Below the pieces are notes generated by a model. That model was not told the DNA's origin. It was given only the letters and a program-made list of their open reading frames with translations, and ran no database searches. Positions 26,156 through 34,838 of a stretch of 64,000 nt of DNA are shown piece by piece. The DNA lies in NCBI RefSeq assembly GCF_040822115.1, contig NZ_CP162004.1, positions 930,001-994,000 of the forward strand, given 5' to 3'. This stretch comes from Flavobacterium sp. WC2421. Lineage in GTDB: Bacteria > Bacteroidota > Bacteroidia > Flavobacteriales > Flavobacteriaceae. The position numbers and the translations under genes were made by a program. The stretch's first letter is position 1; each line of letters opens with the position of its first letter.

Positions 26156-26905
26156 ATGGAAAGAAAGCAATTTTTAAAAGGATTGGGATTTGCAGGTTTA
26201 GGCGCTTTGACTATTCCAGTAATCAAAGCTTGTAGCAGTAATAATACTAATGCATCAACATCTGACACAACCCAAGCAACCGATACTAGCGGATCAACTT
26301 CTACAAGTAGTTGTTCTGTTACTTCATCTGAAACAGCAGGGCCGTTTCCTACAAAATCACCTTCTTCATTGGTTGCTACAAACATTGTTAGTGATAGAAC
26401 TGGCATTGGATTTACAATCAACATAACAATCAACAATACAAATGCCAGTTGTGCTGCTTTGGCTGGAGCAATTGTAGACATTTGGCATTGTGATAAGGAT
26501 GGGTATTATTCAGAATATGGAGGAACAGGAATGCAATCAGCTGACTTTACTTCGGTTCATTTTTTAAGAGGAAGACAAACCACAAACGCAAATGGTAAAG
26601 TTAGTTTTACTTCTGTTTTCCCAGGATGGTATAGCGGTAGAGCTACACACATACATGTCCATGTTTATAACTCTTCAGGAACTTCTTTACTAGTTACTCA
26701 AATTGCGTTTCCTGAAGGGTCAAATAGCGCCGTAGTTTTGGTAAATACTTCATCTGCCAATGGCTATACAAAAGGGATGTCAGGTTATACATATAACAGT
26801 TCTGATAATGTTTTTTCGGATGGAGTGGCCAATGAATTGTCAACAGTTACAGGAAGTGTTGCTGAAGGTTTTGTGCTTGAGCATGCTATAAATGTTGCTG
26901 GTTAA
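26156..26905 (+). CDS. Intradiol ring-cleavage dioxygenase-like lipoprotein
   Basis: The start MERKQFLKGLGFAGLGALTIPVIKAC is a signal with a likely lipid Cys26, followed by a Ser/Thr-rich linker to about residue 55. The catalytic domain has ETAGPF, DIWHCDKDGYYSEY, FLRGRQTT and PGWYSGRATHIHVHV, which contain the four likely iron ligands (Tyr118, Tyr159, His165, His167) of protocatechuate/catechol dioxygenases. Active enzyme is therefore possible, but secreted and lipid-linked members have no assigned substrate. It is the first gene of the LytTR-controlled block; pirin-like and unknown genes follow with tight spacing. Confidence 0.85.
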   Translation: MERKQFLKGLGFAGLGALTIPVIKACSSNNTNASTSDTTQATDTSGSTSTSSCSVTSSETAGPFPTKSPSSLVATNIVSDRTGIGFTINITINNTNASCAALAGAIVDIWHCDKDGYYSEYGGTGMQSADFTSVHFLRGRQTTNANGKVSFTSVFPGWYSGRATHIHVHVYNSSGTSLLVTQIAFPEGSNSAVVLVNTSSANGYTKGMSGYTYNSSDNVFSDGVANELSTVTGSVAEGFVLEHAINVAG

Positions 26906-26906
26906 A

Positions 26907-27617
26907 ATGAAGGAACAAAGTCAAGCTCAAATATACAAATCGGAATTAAGAGGACTTTTAATTTCAGATGGGGATAATTGTCTGTCTACTTTCAATTTTG
27001 GTACTTATTATGATGACTTTAGAAAACCGTTTGGCTTATTACACGTTTTAAATGAAGAAATTCTTTTGCCTCAACATTGTTCTAAAACAAGTATAGAAAC
27101 GGATACTGAAATAATTATTTTACCATTATTTGGAGGTGTTGAATACAAAGACAGTCTAGGAAACGAGGATTTCATTAGAGTCGAACAAATAAGGAGTTTT
27201 TCTGCTGAAAAAGGAATGTCATTTGAGCTTTTTAATCCTTATGGAGTGGAGAATGTTAGTTATTTACAAATTTGGATTAAGTCCGGAAAACAGGATTCAA
27301 AAACTGGGTTCAAACAATTTGATTTTGATTTGAACCAAAAAAACCAATTGATTTCATTATTCAAAACTGCAAATAGTTTTGGTTTTATTGGAAATTATGA
27401 AGGTAGGATCGAAGGACTTTATCAGTTGAAAAACAAATCAAATGGCGTTTTCATTTTTGTGATTAGTGGCGCATTCGAAATTGATAATCGATTGTTGGAA
27501 TCCAGAGACGGATTGCATTTGCTAAAAACAGATTTTTTTGAATGGGAAGCATTATCCGAAAATGCTCTTTTTTTGCTGTTAGAAATACCATTAGATAAAG
27601 AACTGATTTATGAATAA
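26907..27617 (+). CDS. Pirin-like cupin protein
   Basis: The start is placed at the ATG at 26907, one base after the dioxygenase stop, because it gives MKEQSQAQIYKSELRG, similar to pirin-like openings. The sequence TFNFGTYYDDFRKPFGLLHVLNEE, IIILPLFGGVEYKDSLG and YLQIWIK are typical of pirin/quercetinase-type double-cupin proteins. However the cupin metal residues are less clear than in true quercetinases. It overlaps the next gene by 8 bases. It probably works in the same process as the dioxygenase. Confidence 0.75.
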   Translation: MKEQSQAQIYKSELRGLLISDGDNCLSTFNFGTYYDDFRKPFGLLHVLNEEILLPQHCSKTSIETDTEIIILPLFGGVEYKDSLGNEDFIRVEQIRSFSAEKGMSFELFNPYGVENVSYLQIWIKSGKQDSKTGFKQFDFDLNQKNQLISLFKTANSFGFIGNYEGRIEGLYQLKNKSNGVFIFVISGAFEIDNRLLESRDGLHLLKTDFFEWEALSENALFLLLEIPLDKELIYE

Positions 27618-28113
27618 TATTAAAATCCGATTAGCCTATCGATTGGTAATTGACAGCGCTTCGACTTTTATCTGGGACAAATATGTTCATGAAGATACTT
27701 TCAAGGAATATTTCATGCAACATCAACAATTCAATTCTAAGGAAAATCCTAAAAATACCTTTCGGGAGTTGCTTTCAGAAAATGAAAAAGCCAATCAATT
27801 GCATTATTTAGTTGGGATTGCAGCTAGCAATTATGTAGACCAGCTCAAAGGGAACTTTCATCGGGTTACTGATGTATTGGGAAATCAATATTTCCCTTTT
27901 ACAAATTATCAATTGGATATCATTAATACAGATTGCACTGACATCGTAAAGCACAAAATAGGCATAACGTTTTATTCTCCTGTTTTGGCGTATTTAGGCA
28001 TGGTTGAGAAAAACTATTTGGTTTCAAAAAACAGTACTGACTGCAATGAATTTGACACGATTATGTTTCCAGCGCAACCTAATTTAGCTATTTGTTTTTA
28101 CAAAGAAGAGTAA
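27610..28113 (+). CDS. Unknown protein of the dioxygenase operon (167 aa)
   Basis: The protein overlaps the pirin-like gene by 8 bases and is the last of the LytTR-controlled block. It has no signal peptide or clear membrane helix and no recognised motif. The residues VGIAASNYVDQLKGNFHRVTDVLGNQYFPFTNYQLDIIN and the closing LAICFYKEE suggest a soluble alpha/beta protein. Three Cys residues are scattered. Its position suggests a role with the dioxygenase and pirin-like proteins, though none is shown. Confidence 0.65.
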   Translation: MNNIKIRLAYRLVIDSASTFIWDKYVHEDTFKEYFMQHQQFNSKENPKNTFRELLSENEKANQLHYLVGIAASNYVDQLKGNFHRVTDVLGNQYFPFTNYQLDIINTDCTDIVKHKIGITFYSPVLAYLGMVEKNYLVSKNSTDCNEFDTIMFPAQPNLAICFYKEE

Positions 28114-28335
28114 AAAAAACAGGTATCTACACTTGATAAAGTCTTTCTTATTTTAAAACGAGATAAGAGCGGATTTTTTTTATACGATCAATTTTATGAT
28201 CATCATTTTTTCTTTTTAAGTATTTTTTGATGATATAAAAAGTAAAAGTCGGATTTATTATTAATTTACATCGATTTCGTTGTTAAAAATCTTAATTTTT
28301 TAGTTTTTTCAAATTTAATAATAATCTAAAAGTTC

Positions 28336-28343
28336 TATATTTG
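28336..28343 (+). promoter_or_regulatory. Candidate pgk promoter, -7 element
   Basis: TATATTTG matches TAnnTTTG and lies 36 bases before the chosen pgk ATG. The -33 region is AT-rich without an obvious TTG. Confidence 0.45.
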
Positions 28344-28379
28344 TTACTCTTTCAAAAAAACAAACTAAAAAAGAACCTG

Positions 28380-29567
28380 ATGAAGACTTTAAACGATTTT
28401 GATTTCAAAAATAAAAAAGCAATAATACGCGTTGATTTTAACGTGCCTTTGGACGAAAATTTTAATGTGACTGATGCTACTCGTATCGAAGCAGCAAAAC
28501 CTACAATTGATACTATTCTTGCTCAAGGTGGAAGTGTAATCTTGATGTCACACTTAGGAAGACCTAAAGGAGTTGAAGAAAAATATTCTTTGAAACATAT
28601 ATTAAAAACAGCTTCAGATATTCTTGGAGTTCCAGTTCAATTTACTTCAAATTGTATTGGTGAAGAAGCGAAGAACGCTGCTGCAAACTTAAAAGCAGGA
28701 GAAGTTTTATTATTAGAAAATCTACGTTTTCATGCTGAGGAAGAAGCTGGAGATGTTGCTTTTGCAAAAGAATTAGCTTCACTTGGAGATATTTATGTAA
28801 ATGATGCTTTTGGAACAGCACACAGAGCACATGCTTCAACAACAATTATTGCACAATTTTTCCCAACAGAAAAATGTTTTGGAGCATTATTAGCAAAAGA
28901 AATTGAAAGCTTAAATAAAGTTTTAAAGAACAGTGAAAAACCAGTAACAGCAGTTCTTGGAGGTTCTAAAGTTTCTTCTAAAATTACAGTTATCGAGAAT
29001 ATTCTTGACAAAGTAGACCATATGATTATTGGTGGTGGAATGACTTTTACTTTTGTTAAAGCATTAGGAGGAAAAATTGGAGAATCTATTTGTGAAGATG
29101 ACAAACAAGAATTAGCATTAGAAATCTTGAGATTGGCTAAGGAAAAAGGAGTTCAAATTCATATTCCTGTAGATGTAGTTGCTGCGGATGATTTTTCAAA
29201 TACAGCAAATACTAAAATTGTGGATGTAAGAGAAATTCCTGATGGATGGCAAGGTCTTGATGCAGGTCCAAAATCATTGGAAAACTTCAAAAAAGTAATA
29301 TTAGAATCTAAAACGATTCTTTGGAACGGACCTTTAGGTGTTTTTGAAATGGAAAGTTTTGCTAATGGAACTATCGAATTAGGAAACTTTATTGCAGAAG
29401 CTACAGAAAATGGTGCTTTTTCACTTGTAGGTGGAGGAGATTCAGTTGCAGCAGTAAAACAATTTGGTTTTGAACATAAAGTAAGTTACGTATCAACAGG
29501 TGGTGGTGCAATGTTAGAAATGCTTGAAGGTAAAGTATTGCCAGGAATAGCTGCAATTCTAGATTAA
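28380..29567 (+). CDS. pgk: Phosphoglycerate kinase
   Basis: Pgk transfers a phosphate between 1,3-bisphosphoglycerate and ADP in glycolysis. The start is placed at 28380 ([25 protein letters not shown]), since the upstream extension would be odd and overlaps the promoter. The substrate motifs [22 protein letters not shown], and the nucleotide motif GGGDSVAAV are intact, and 395 aa is the normal length. The gene appears monocistronic with an own promoter. Confidence 0.96.
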   Translation: MKTLNDFDFKNKKAIIRVDFNVPLDENFNVTDATRIEAAKPTIDTILAQGGSVILMSHLGRPKGVEEKYSLKHILKTASDILGVPVQFTSNCIGEEAKNAAANLKAGEVLLLENLRFHAEEEAGDVAFAKELASLGDIYVNDAFGTAHRAHASTTIIAQFFPTEKCFGALLAKEIESLNKVLKNSEKPVTAVLGGSKVSSKITVIENILDKVDHMIIGGGMTFTFVKALGGKIGESICEDDKQELALEILRLAKEKGVQIHIPVDVVAADDFSNTANTKIVDVREIPDGWQGLDAGPKSLENFKKVILESKTILWNGPLGVFEMESFANGTIELGNFIAEATENGAFSLVGGGDSVAAVKQFGFEHKVSYVSTGGGAMLEMLEGKVLPGIAAILD

Positions 29568-29676
29568 TAAATACATTTTTAACAATATTTATTGAATTTT
29601 TTAGTTCTAACATATTAAGTTTGTAAAAAAATGGCGTAGTAACCATTTATAATTAAGGATGTTGACATAAAAAAGC

Positions 29677-31740
29677 ATGAATATAAAAAATACCACAATA
29701 GCATTTTTACTATTGCTATCGATTCCTTTGTTTTCGCAAGAAGTTGCTGAAAGCAAAGGAATTGTTGTTATAGAAAACAATTTATCTTATCTCGATTCTA
29801 TCAAAAAAACCTTTGTCAATGATGAAATGGCGTCTTGTGTAGATAGTTTATGGATGAAAGAATTGACAAATCTTGATTTGTATAATGACATTACAAATGA
29901 TATTGAAAACATAAATATTGATGAAAAAGTAGATTATGAATTGCCAACTGAATTGTTGAAATCGCGATTGGAGGCCATGAATGCAAAATCTCCTTTTAGA
30001 ATTGAATACAATGAGAGTCTTGAAAATGTAATTCGGTCTTTTCTAAAGTACAGAAAAAAATCATTTGAAAAGTTGATGGCTATTTCGGATTATTATTTCC
30101 CCATGTTTGAAGAGGCTTTTGCGAAAAAAAATGTCCCGTTGGAAATCAAATATTTAGCAGTGGTTGAATCGGCATTAAACCCAAGAGCCGTTTCAAGAGT
30201 AGGAGCAACGGGTTTATGGCAGTTTATGTATCAAACAGGAAAACAGTACAATCTAAAAATTGATTCTTATATCGATGAGCGCAGTGATCCTCTAAAAGCG
30301 ACTGCTGCAGCAGCACAATACATGTCTAATATGTATGGCATTTTTGGCGATTGGGAGCTGGTATTAGCTTCTTATAATTCTGGTCCAGGGAATGTTTCTA
30401 AAGCAATACGAAGATCAGGAGGAAAACAAAACTATTGGAACATTCGAAAAAACCTTCCTAAAGAAACACAAGGGTATGTTCCTGCTTTTTTAGCAACTAT
30501 GTATCTTTATGAATACCACAATGAACATGGAATCAGACCTGATAAAGCGCTAGTGCAGCGTTTTGAAACGGATACCATTTTAATGAAAAAACAAATGTCC
30601 TTTAAACAAGTTTCTGATTTATTGGATGTGCCTGTCACTCAACTTCAATTGTTAAACCCGTCTTATAAGTTAAATGTAATTCCTTTTTATGGAGATGAAA
30701 ACCATTATTTAAGATTACCCAAAGAAAAGATTGCACTATTTACTTCAAATGAAGATAGAATATATGCCTATGTTCAACACGAATTAGATGGTAGAGAAAA
30801 ACCTTTTCAAAACTCAAGAGCAATTGTTTCTAAAGAAGAAAATACAGATGGAAGAACTCAAACAATTACACATACAATAACCAAATATTATAAGGTAAAA
30901 CGTGGAGATAATTTAGGTAATATTGCTGATAAATATGATGTCGCTGTAACTGATTTAAAAAAATGGAATAAACTAAGAAGCAATACCATTTCCTATGGTA
31001 AAAGTTTAAAAATTATCTCAACAGAAAGCATTGTAAAAGTAATGAAGAAAGAACCTGAAGTAGCACCAATTTCAAGAGAAACTATTTTAGAAAACCAAAG
31101 AATTGCTTCCATGAAATTAAAAATTAAAAAAGAAGTAAAATCGGATAGTTTATCACCTAATAATACTTCTTTTTATGTTGTTCAAAAAGGGGATAATTTA
31201 AATGTGATTGCTGAAAAAAATAATGTTTCGATTGCAGATATTAAAGAATGGAATCATCTTTCAGCATCCACAATTCAACCTGGAAAATCACTACAAGTCT
31301 CGGCTACTATAGTAGAAGAAACCAAAGAAGAGGTAGTCGCAATTACACCAGAACCAGCAGCGTTAAAAGACATTAATTATACGGTTCTAAAAGGGGATAA
31401 TCTTAGTATTATTTCAAGAAAATTTGGAACAGCAATAGCTGATTTAAAAGAATGGAATAATTTATCGAATCAAAATATAGCTGTTGGAAGTTCTTTGATT
31501 GTGGCCAAAAATGAAGTAGCCATTACTACCGATAATGCAACAGCAAGTTCGTTTAAGAAAAAAGATAATTATTCGAAAGCTTCAGTAAACAAAGCAATTG
31601 ATTATTATGTTCAAAAAGGGGACTCTTTGTATAGCATTTCAAAAAAATATCCAGGAGTATCCGTCTCAGATCTTAAAAAATGGAATGATATTCGCACTGA
31701 AGGGATTAAACCAGGAATGAAATTGAAAATTAATGGATAA
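29677..31740 (+). CDS. MltD-like membrane-bound lytic transglycosylase with four LysM domains
   Basis: The protein has a signal peptide (LLLLSIPLFSQ) and an SLT domain near 145-260 with the catalytic Glu164 in LAVVESALNPR and the GLWQFM and YNSGPGNV motifs. Four LysM repeats follow at about 408-450, 500-545, 565-610 and 642-686, each opening like YVxxGDxL. Such enzymes cut glycan strands of peptidoglycan and bind them through LysM. The four repeats are more than in MltD of Escherichia coli (two). It lies just after pgk without an operon link. Confidence 0.92.
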   Translation: MNIKNTTIAFLLLLSIPLFSQEVAESKGIVVIENNLSYLDSIKKTFVNDEMASCVDSLWMKELTNLDLYNDITNDIENINIDEKVDYELPTELLKSRLEAMNAKSPFRIEYNESLENVIRSFLKYRKKSFEKLMAISDYYFPMFEEAFAKKNVPLEIKYLAVVESALNPRAVSRVGATGLWQFMYQTGKQYNLKIDSYIDERSDPLKATAAAAQYMSNMYGIFGDWELVLASYNSGPGNVSKAIRRSGGKQNYWNIRKNLPKETQGYVPAFLATMYLYEYHNEHGIRPDKALVQRFETDTILMKKQMSFKQVSDLLDVPVTQLQLLNPSYKLNVIPFYGDENHYLRLPKEKIALFTSNEDRIYAYVQHELDGREKPFQNSRAIVSKEENTDGRTQTITHTITKYYKVKRGDNLGNIADKYDVAVTDLKKWNKLRSNTISYGKSLKIISTESIVKVMKKEPEVAPISRETILENQRIASMKLKIKKEVKSDSLSPNNTSFYVVQKGDNLNVIAEKNNVSIADIKEWNHLSASTIQPGKSLQVSATIVEETKEEVVAITPEPAALKDINYTVLKGDNLSIISRKFGTAIADLKEWNNLSNQNIAVGSSLIVAKNEVAITTDNATASSFKKKDNYSKASVNKAIDYYVQKGDSLYSISKKYPGVSVSDLKKWNDIRTEGIKPGMKLKING

Positions 31741-31815
31741 AAATAGTTTGTTTTCAAACTATAAAATTTCAATTTTTCAGATTAATTGAACAGACACCTT
31801 TTATTAATACACACA

Positions 31816-32475
31816 ATGTTCAAAGCAATAACTGTTGCATTTATATTTCTTATGTTTTTCAATTCCTGTGAAGTTAAGCAAAAAAGCTTAGCCATGAATG
31901 ACTGGTATGGATTTACAAAAAACGATACAGAAAGAATTGCTCCTTCACAGGTATATGAGTTCACAGAAGGTATGATACGAATGTATGGTGACAACATCGG
32001 TTATTTAATGACAAATGCATCCTATGAAAATTTTGAACTAAGTTTAGAGTTCCGATGGAATATGGATGAAAAATATAAAAGAGACACAGGCAAAAAAAAT
32101 AGTGGTGTGATGTACAATATTCCTTCAGATGCACCCGATCATATTTGGCCACAAGGAATACAATTTCAAATAAAAGAGAATAGTACTGGCGATTTTGTTT
32201 TTTTAGATAATATAAAAGCAAAAGTAAATGGTATATTTATTGATGCTGGTGCAAGTGTAGTTTCTCCTAAATTTGATAGTAACGAGAACCCTTATGGACA
32301 ATGGAATAAAATACTAATTTTATCGTACAATGGGAAATGCACTCAATATTTGAATGGAAAGTTAGTAAATGAATGTATTGAGGCATCATCTAATGAAGGT
32401 AAAATTTCTTTAAATTATGAAGGTTCACCAATTGATTTTAAAAATATTAAGTTGAATTACATTCGTAAATTATAA
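31816..32475 (+). CDS. DUF1080 (3-keto-disaccharide hydrolase-like) lipoprotein
   Basis: The ATG at 31816 gives MFKAITVAFIFLMFFNSC, a lipoprotein signal with Cys18; the frame's earlier TTG at 31786 adds no sense. The domain from about 30 shows DWYGFTKNDT, FELSLEFRWNMDEKYK, SGVMYNIPSDAPDHIWPQGIQFQI and NGKLVNE, typical of DUF1080 laminin-G-like beta-sandwich proteins. Many act on glycosides, but a specific substrate is unknown. No sugar operon lies nearby. Confidence 0.8.
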   Translation: MFKAITVAFIFLMFFNSCEVKQKSLAMNDWYGFTKNDTERIAPSQVYEFTEGMIRMYGDNIGYLMTNASYENFELSLEFRWNMDEKYKRDTGKKNSGVMYNIPSDAPDHIWPQGIQFQIKENSTGDFVFLDNIKAKVNGIFIDAGASVVSPKFDSNENPYGQWNKILILSYNGKCTQYLNGKLVNECIEASSNEGKISLNYEGSPIDFKNIKLNYIRKL

Positions 32476-32555
32476 TGCCAAAATACTTTTCCTTTTTTAA
32501 ATAAGAAGTTGGTGTATTTTTTCTTTATTTAGTGATTAATATCTTTACAAAAACA

Positions 32556-33530
32556 ATGAATAAAAGTCTTATCTTATTTTCCTTAATTCTCATTCTAATT
32601 GTTTCTTGCAAAAAGAAAGACGATGCAATTCCACGTAAAACAACAGGAGCAATAAATACTATTTCAGTAATTATTGATGATCAATTATGGAATGGTGAAG
32701 TAGGTGACAGTGTCAGAAATAAGTTTGCTTCACCAGTTATTGGACTGCCACAAGAAGAACCTCTTTTTACTATAAATCAATATCCAGTTAAACTAATGGA
32801 GGGATTTATGACGGACAGTCGCAATATTATCGTTATAAAAAAAGGCGAAAAAAATAACTTTGAAATAAATAAAGACCAATATGCTTCACCTCAAAATGTA
32901 TTCCATATTTCTGGTAAAACGGGAGGAGATATTATTGCAATTATTCAAAAGCACAGCCCGGAAATAATCAAACTAATTCGTAAAACTGAAATTGAAGAAT
33001 GTCAAAGGATAAATAAAAAATCACTACTAGACCCTAAAATAATTACTGATAAATTCCATATAAATTTAGAGGTTCCTACCAGTTATCAATACGTAATACA
33101 ACAGGAAAACTTTATATGGTTGAAAAAAGAAATTATAAGTGGAAATACAAGTTTGTTACTTTATCAAGTTCCTATAAATGCACTTAAGAAAGGAAATAAC
33201 CTAGTTACAAGTATCATAAGTATGCGCGATTCTATTGGAGGATTGTACATTCATGGAAAAGAACCCAATACGGATTTAATTACTGAGGAAGCGTATGCAC
33301 CATATTTTTTCAAGATAAAACTAGACGGCAAAGTAGCTTATGAAACAAAGGGAACATGGGAATTGAAGAATGATTTTATGTCGGGTCCCTTTATTAATTA
33401 TGCGATTATAGATGAAGAACACAACAGAGTTTTAGTTTTGGAAGGATTTAGTTACTCCCCTTCAAAAGAAAAAAGAGATCTAATGCACGAGTTGGAGTCT
33501 ATTATTAAATCAGTTAAAATTATTAAATAA
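32556..33530 (+). CDS. DUF4837 lipoprotein
   Basis: The start is placed at the ATG at 32556 (MNKSLILFSLILILIVSC, lipid Cys18), rather than the GTG at 32532. The mature part matches the DUF4837 pattern: a first half opening TTGAINTISVIIDDQLWNGE, a second repeat-like half opening DKFHINLEVPTSYQYVIQ, and MSGPFINYAII near the end. Such proteins are common in Bacteroidota with unknown role. It lies upstream of elaA-like and near S41/OmpA genes but is not clearly in an operon. Confidence 0.8.
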   Translation: MNKSLILFSLILILIVSCKKKDDAIPRKTTGAINTISVIIDDQLWNGEVGDSVRNKFASPVIGLPQEEPLFTINQYPVKLMEGFMTDSRNIIVIKKGEKNNFEINKDQYASPQNVFHISGKTGGDIIAIIQKHSPEIIKLIRKTEIEECQRINKKSLLDPKIITDKFHINLEVPTSYQYVIQQENFIWLKKEIISGNTSLLLYQVPINALKKGNNLVTSIISMRDSIGGLYIHGKEPNTDLITEEAYAPYFFKIKLDGKVAYETKGTWELKNDFMSGPFINYAIIDEEHNRVLVLEGFSYSPSKEKRDLMHELESIIKSVKIIK

Positions 33531-33588
33531 CAATTTGTTAAATTCGCGATTTTAAATTTTATATTCACACTCAAGATAACAATTACCA

Positions 33589-34035
33589 ATGACAATAGAA
33601 TGGAAAATAAAGCCTTTTGACGCACTTTCAGTTCATGAGCTATATGATTTACTAAAATTAAGAAGTGAGATCTTTGTAGTGGAGCAAAACTGTGTTTATT
33701 TGGACCTTGACGGCAAGGATAAGATTGCATTGCATCTTTTTGCGGAATATGATGGTAAAATTGTGGCACACGCTCGCCTTTTTAAAGCAGGAATTAGTTT
33801 TGATAATGCTTCAATAGGTAGAGTAGTTGTAGATGCAAATTATCGCGACAGAAAATGGGGGCATGATTTAATGCGAGAAGCAATTGCTGGAATTAAACAA
33901 CACTTTAACCAAAGTAAAATTACGATTGGTGCTCAATTGTATTTAAAAAAATTTTATGAAAGTCATGGATTTGTTCAAACGAGTGAAATGTATTTAGAGG
34001 ATGATATTCCACATATTGAGATGACAAAGGATTAA
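33589..34035 (+). CDS. GNAT N-acetyltransferase (ElaA-like)
   Basis: The 148-aa protein has the ElaA pattern LRSEIFVVEQNCVYLDLDGKD near the N-terminus and the acetyl-CoA-binding segment ASIGRVVVDANYRDRKWGHDLM near the middle. Members acetylate unknown amines, possibly small polyamines or proteins. It converges with the OmpA gene and overlaps it by 4 bases at the stop codons. Substrate is not predictable. Confidence 0.88.
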   Translation: MTIEWKIKPFDALSVHELYDLLKLRSEIFVVEQNCVYLDLDGKDKIALHLFAEYDGKIVAHARLFKAGISFDNASIGRVVVDANYRDRKWGHDLMREAIAGIKQHFNQSKITIGAQLYLKKFYESHGFVQTSEMYLEDDIPHIEMTKD

Positions 34036-34838
34036 ATCTTAGTAATTAAAAACTCCACTCTACGATCAACCGCTTCCCCTTTTCCCAAGGGGAATTTGTT
34101 TCCACAACCTTTATAAGTCATTCGAAGGCTATTGACATTTTTTGAAATTAAATACCAGAATACAATTTTGGCCCTATTTAAAGACAATTTTCTTTCGTTG
34201 GTTGCCCGATCAATTGCATCATAATAGTAGCTGGGAGTACAGCACACATGACCTCTAATTTCAAATTCAATATTTTTGTTTTTCTGAAGTTGTTCGGCAA
34301 TCTTATCCAACTCCTTTTTTGAGTTTGAACTTAATTTACTACTTCCAAGTTGAAATAGGATATTTTCAAAATAAATACGATCACCTACACTATGCTTCTC
34401 TTGAATAGAATTATAAATTCCTTTTCCAAAACTATTTTTTTTAACTATTAATAAATCTACACGTCTATTTTTGGAGCGAATTTCTGCTAAGTTTGCGAAG
34501 ACATCTTCTGTTATTATTACGCGCCCTTTTCCTTCAATAATTAAAATTTTATTTTTATTAAATCCATGAGAAGTGAGTACTGCTTTTACAGTGTTAACTC
34601 TGTCTTCGGATAATTTATAGTTATAGTCATTATTGCCTCTATCGTCACAGTAGCCATAAATTTGTATGGATTCTATAACTGTGGTATCCGCTTTTATGAC
34701 AAAATCAAGAATGGCTTGTTCTTGTTGATTGTCAATACTATATTTATCAAAATCAAAATAGATTGTTTCGACTTTTTTTTCTTGCGCAAAAAGACAACCA
34801 AAAGACAGTAATGTAATTAACTTTAAATAGTTGAGCAT
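34032..34838 (-). CDS. Protein with two tandem OmpA-like domains
   Basis: A signal peptide (about 1-18, SFGCLFAQ) precedes two OmpA C-terminal-type domains: residues 25-130 (YFDFDKYSIDNQQ, GYCDDRGNNDYNYKLSEDRVNTVK) and about 155-265 (ENILFQLGSSKLSSNSKKELDKI, RGHVCCTPSYYYDA, LSLNRAKIV). Each can bind peptidoglycan through meso-diaminopimelate. There is no barrel domain. The second domain has an insertion with two Cys. It starts one base inside the S41 gene end, so the two genes are probably coupled. Confidence 0.8.
   Translation of the reverse strand: MLNYLKLITLLSFGCLFAQEKKVETIYFDFDKYSIDNQQEQAILDFVIKADTTVIESIQIYGYCDDRGNNDYNYKLSEDRVNTVKAVLTSHGFNKNKILIIEGKGRVIITEDVFANLAEIRSKNRRVDLLIVKKNSFGKGIYNSIQEKHSVGDRIYFENILFQLGSSKLSSNSKKELDKIAEQLQKNKNIEFEIRGHVCCTPSYYYDAIDRATNERKLSLNRAKIVFWYLISKNVNSLRMTYKGCGNKFPLGKGEAVDRRVEFLITKI

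Noticed and set aside
28143..28180. TCTTAT/ATAAGA hairpin with T-run after the dioxygenase operon
   Set aside because: The stem has only six AT-rich pairs, with a long loop, too weak to call as a terminator, although termination somewhere here is expected.
32628..32642. ATTCCACGTAAAACA within the DUF4837 gene as a parS variant
   Set aside because: The central CACGTG is broken (CACGTA), which removes the ParB core.
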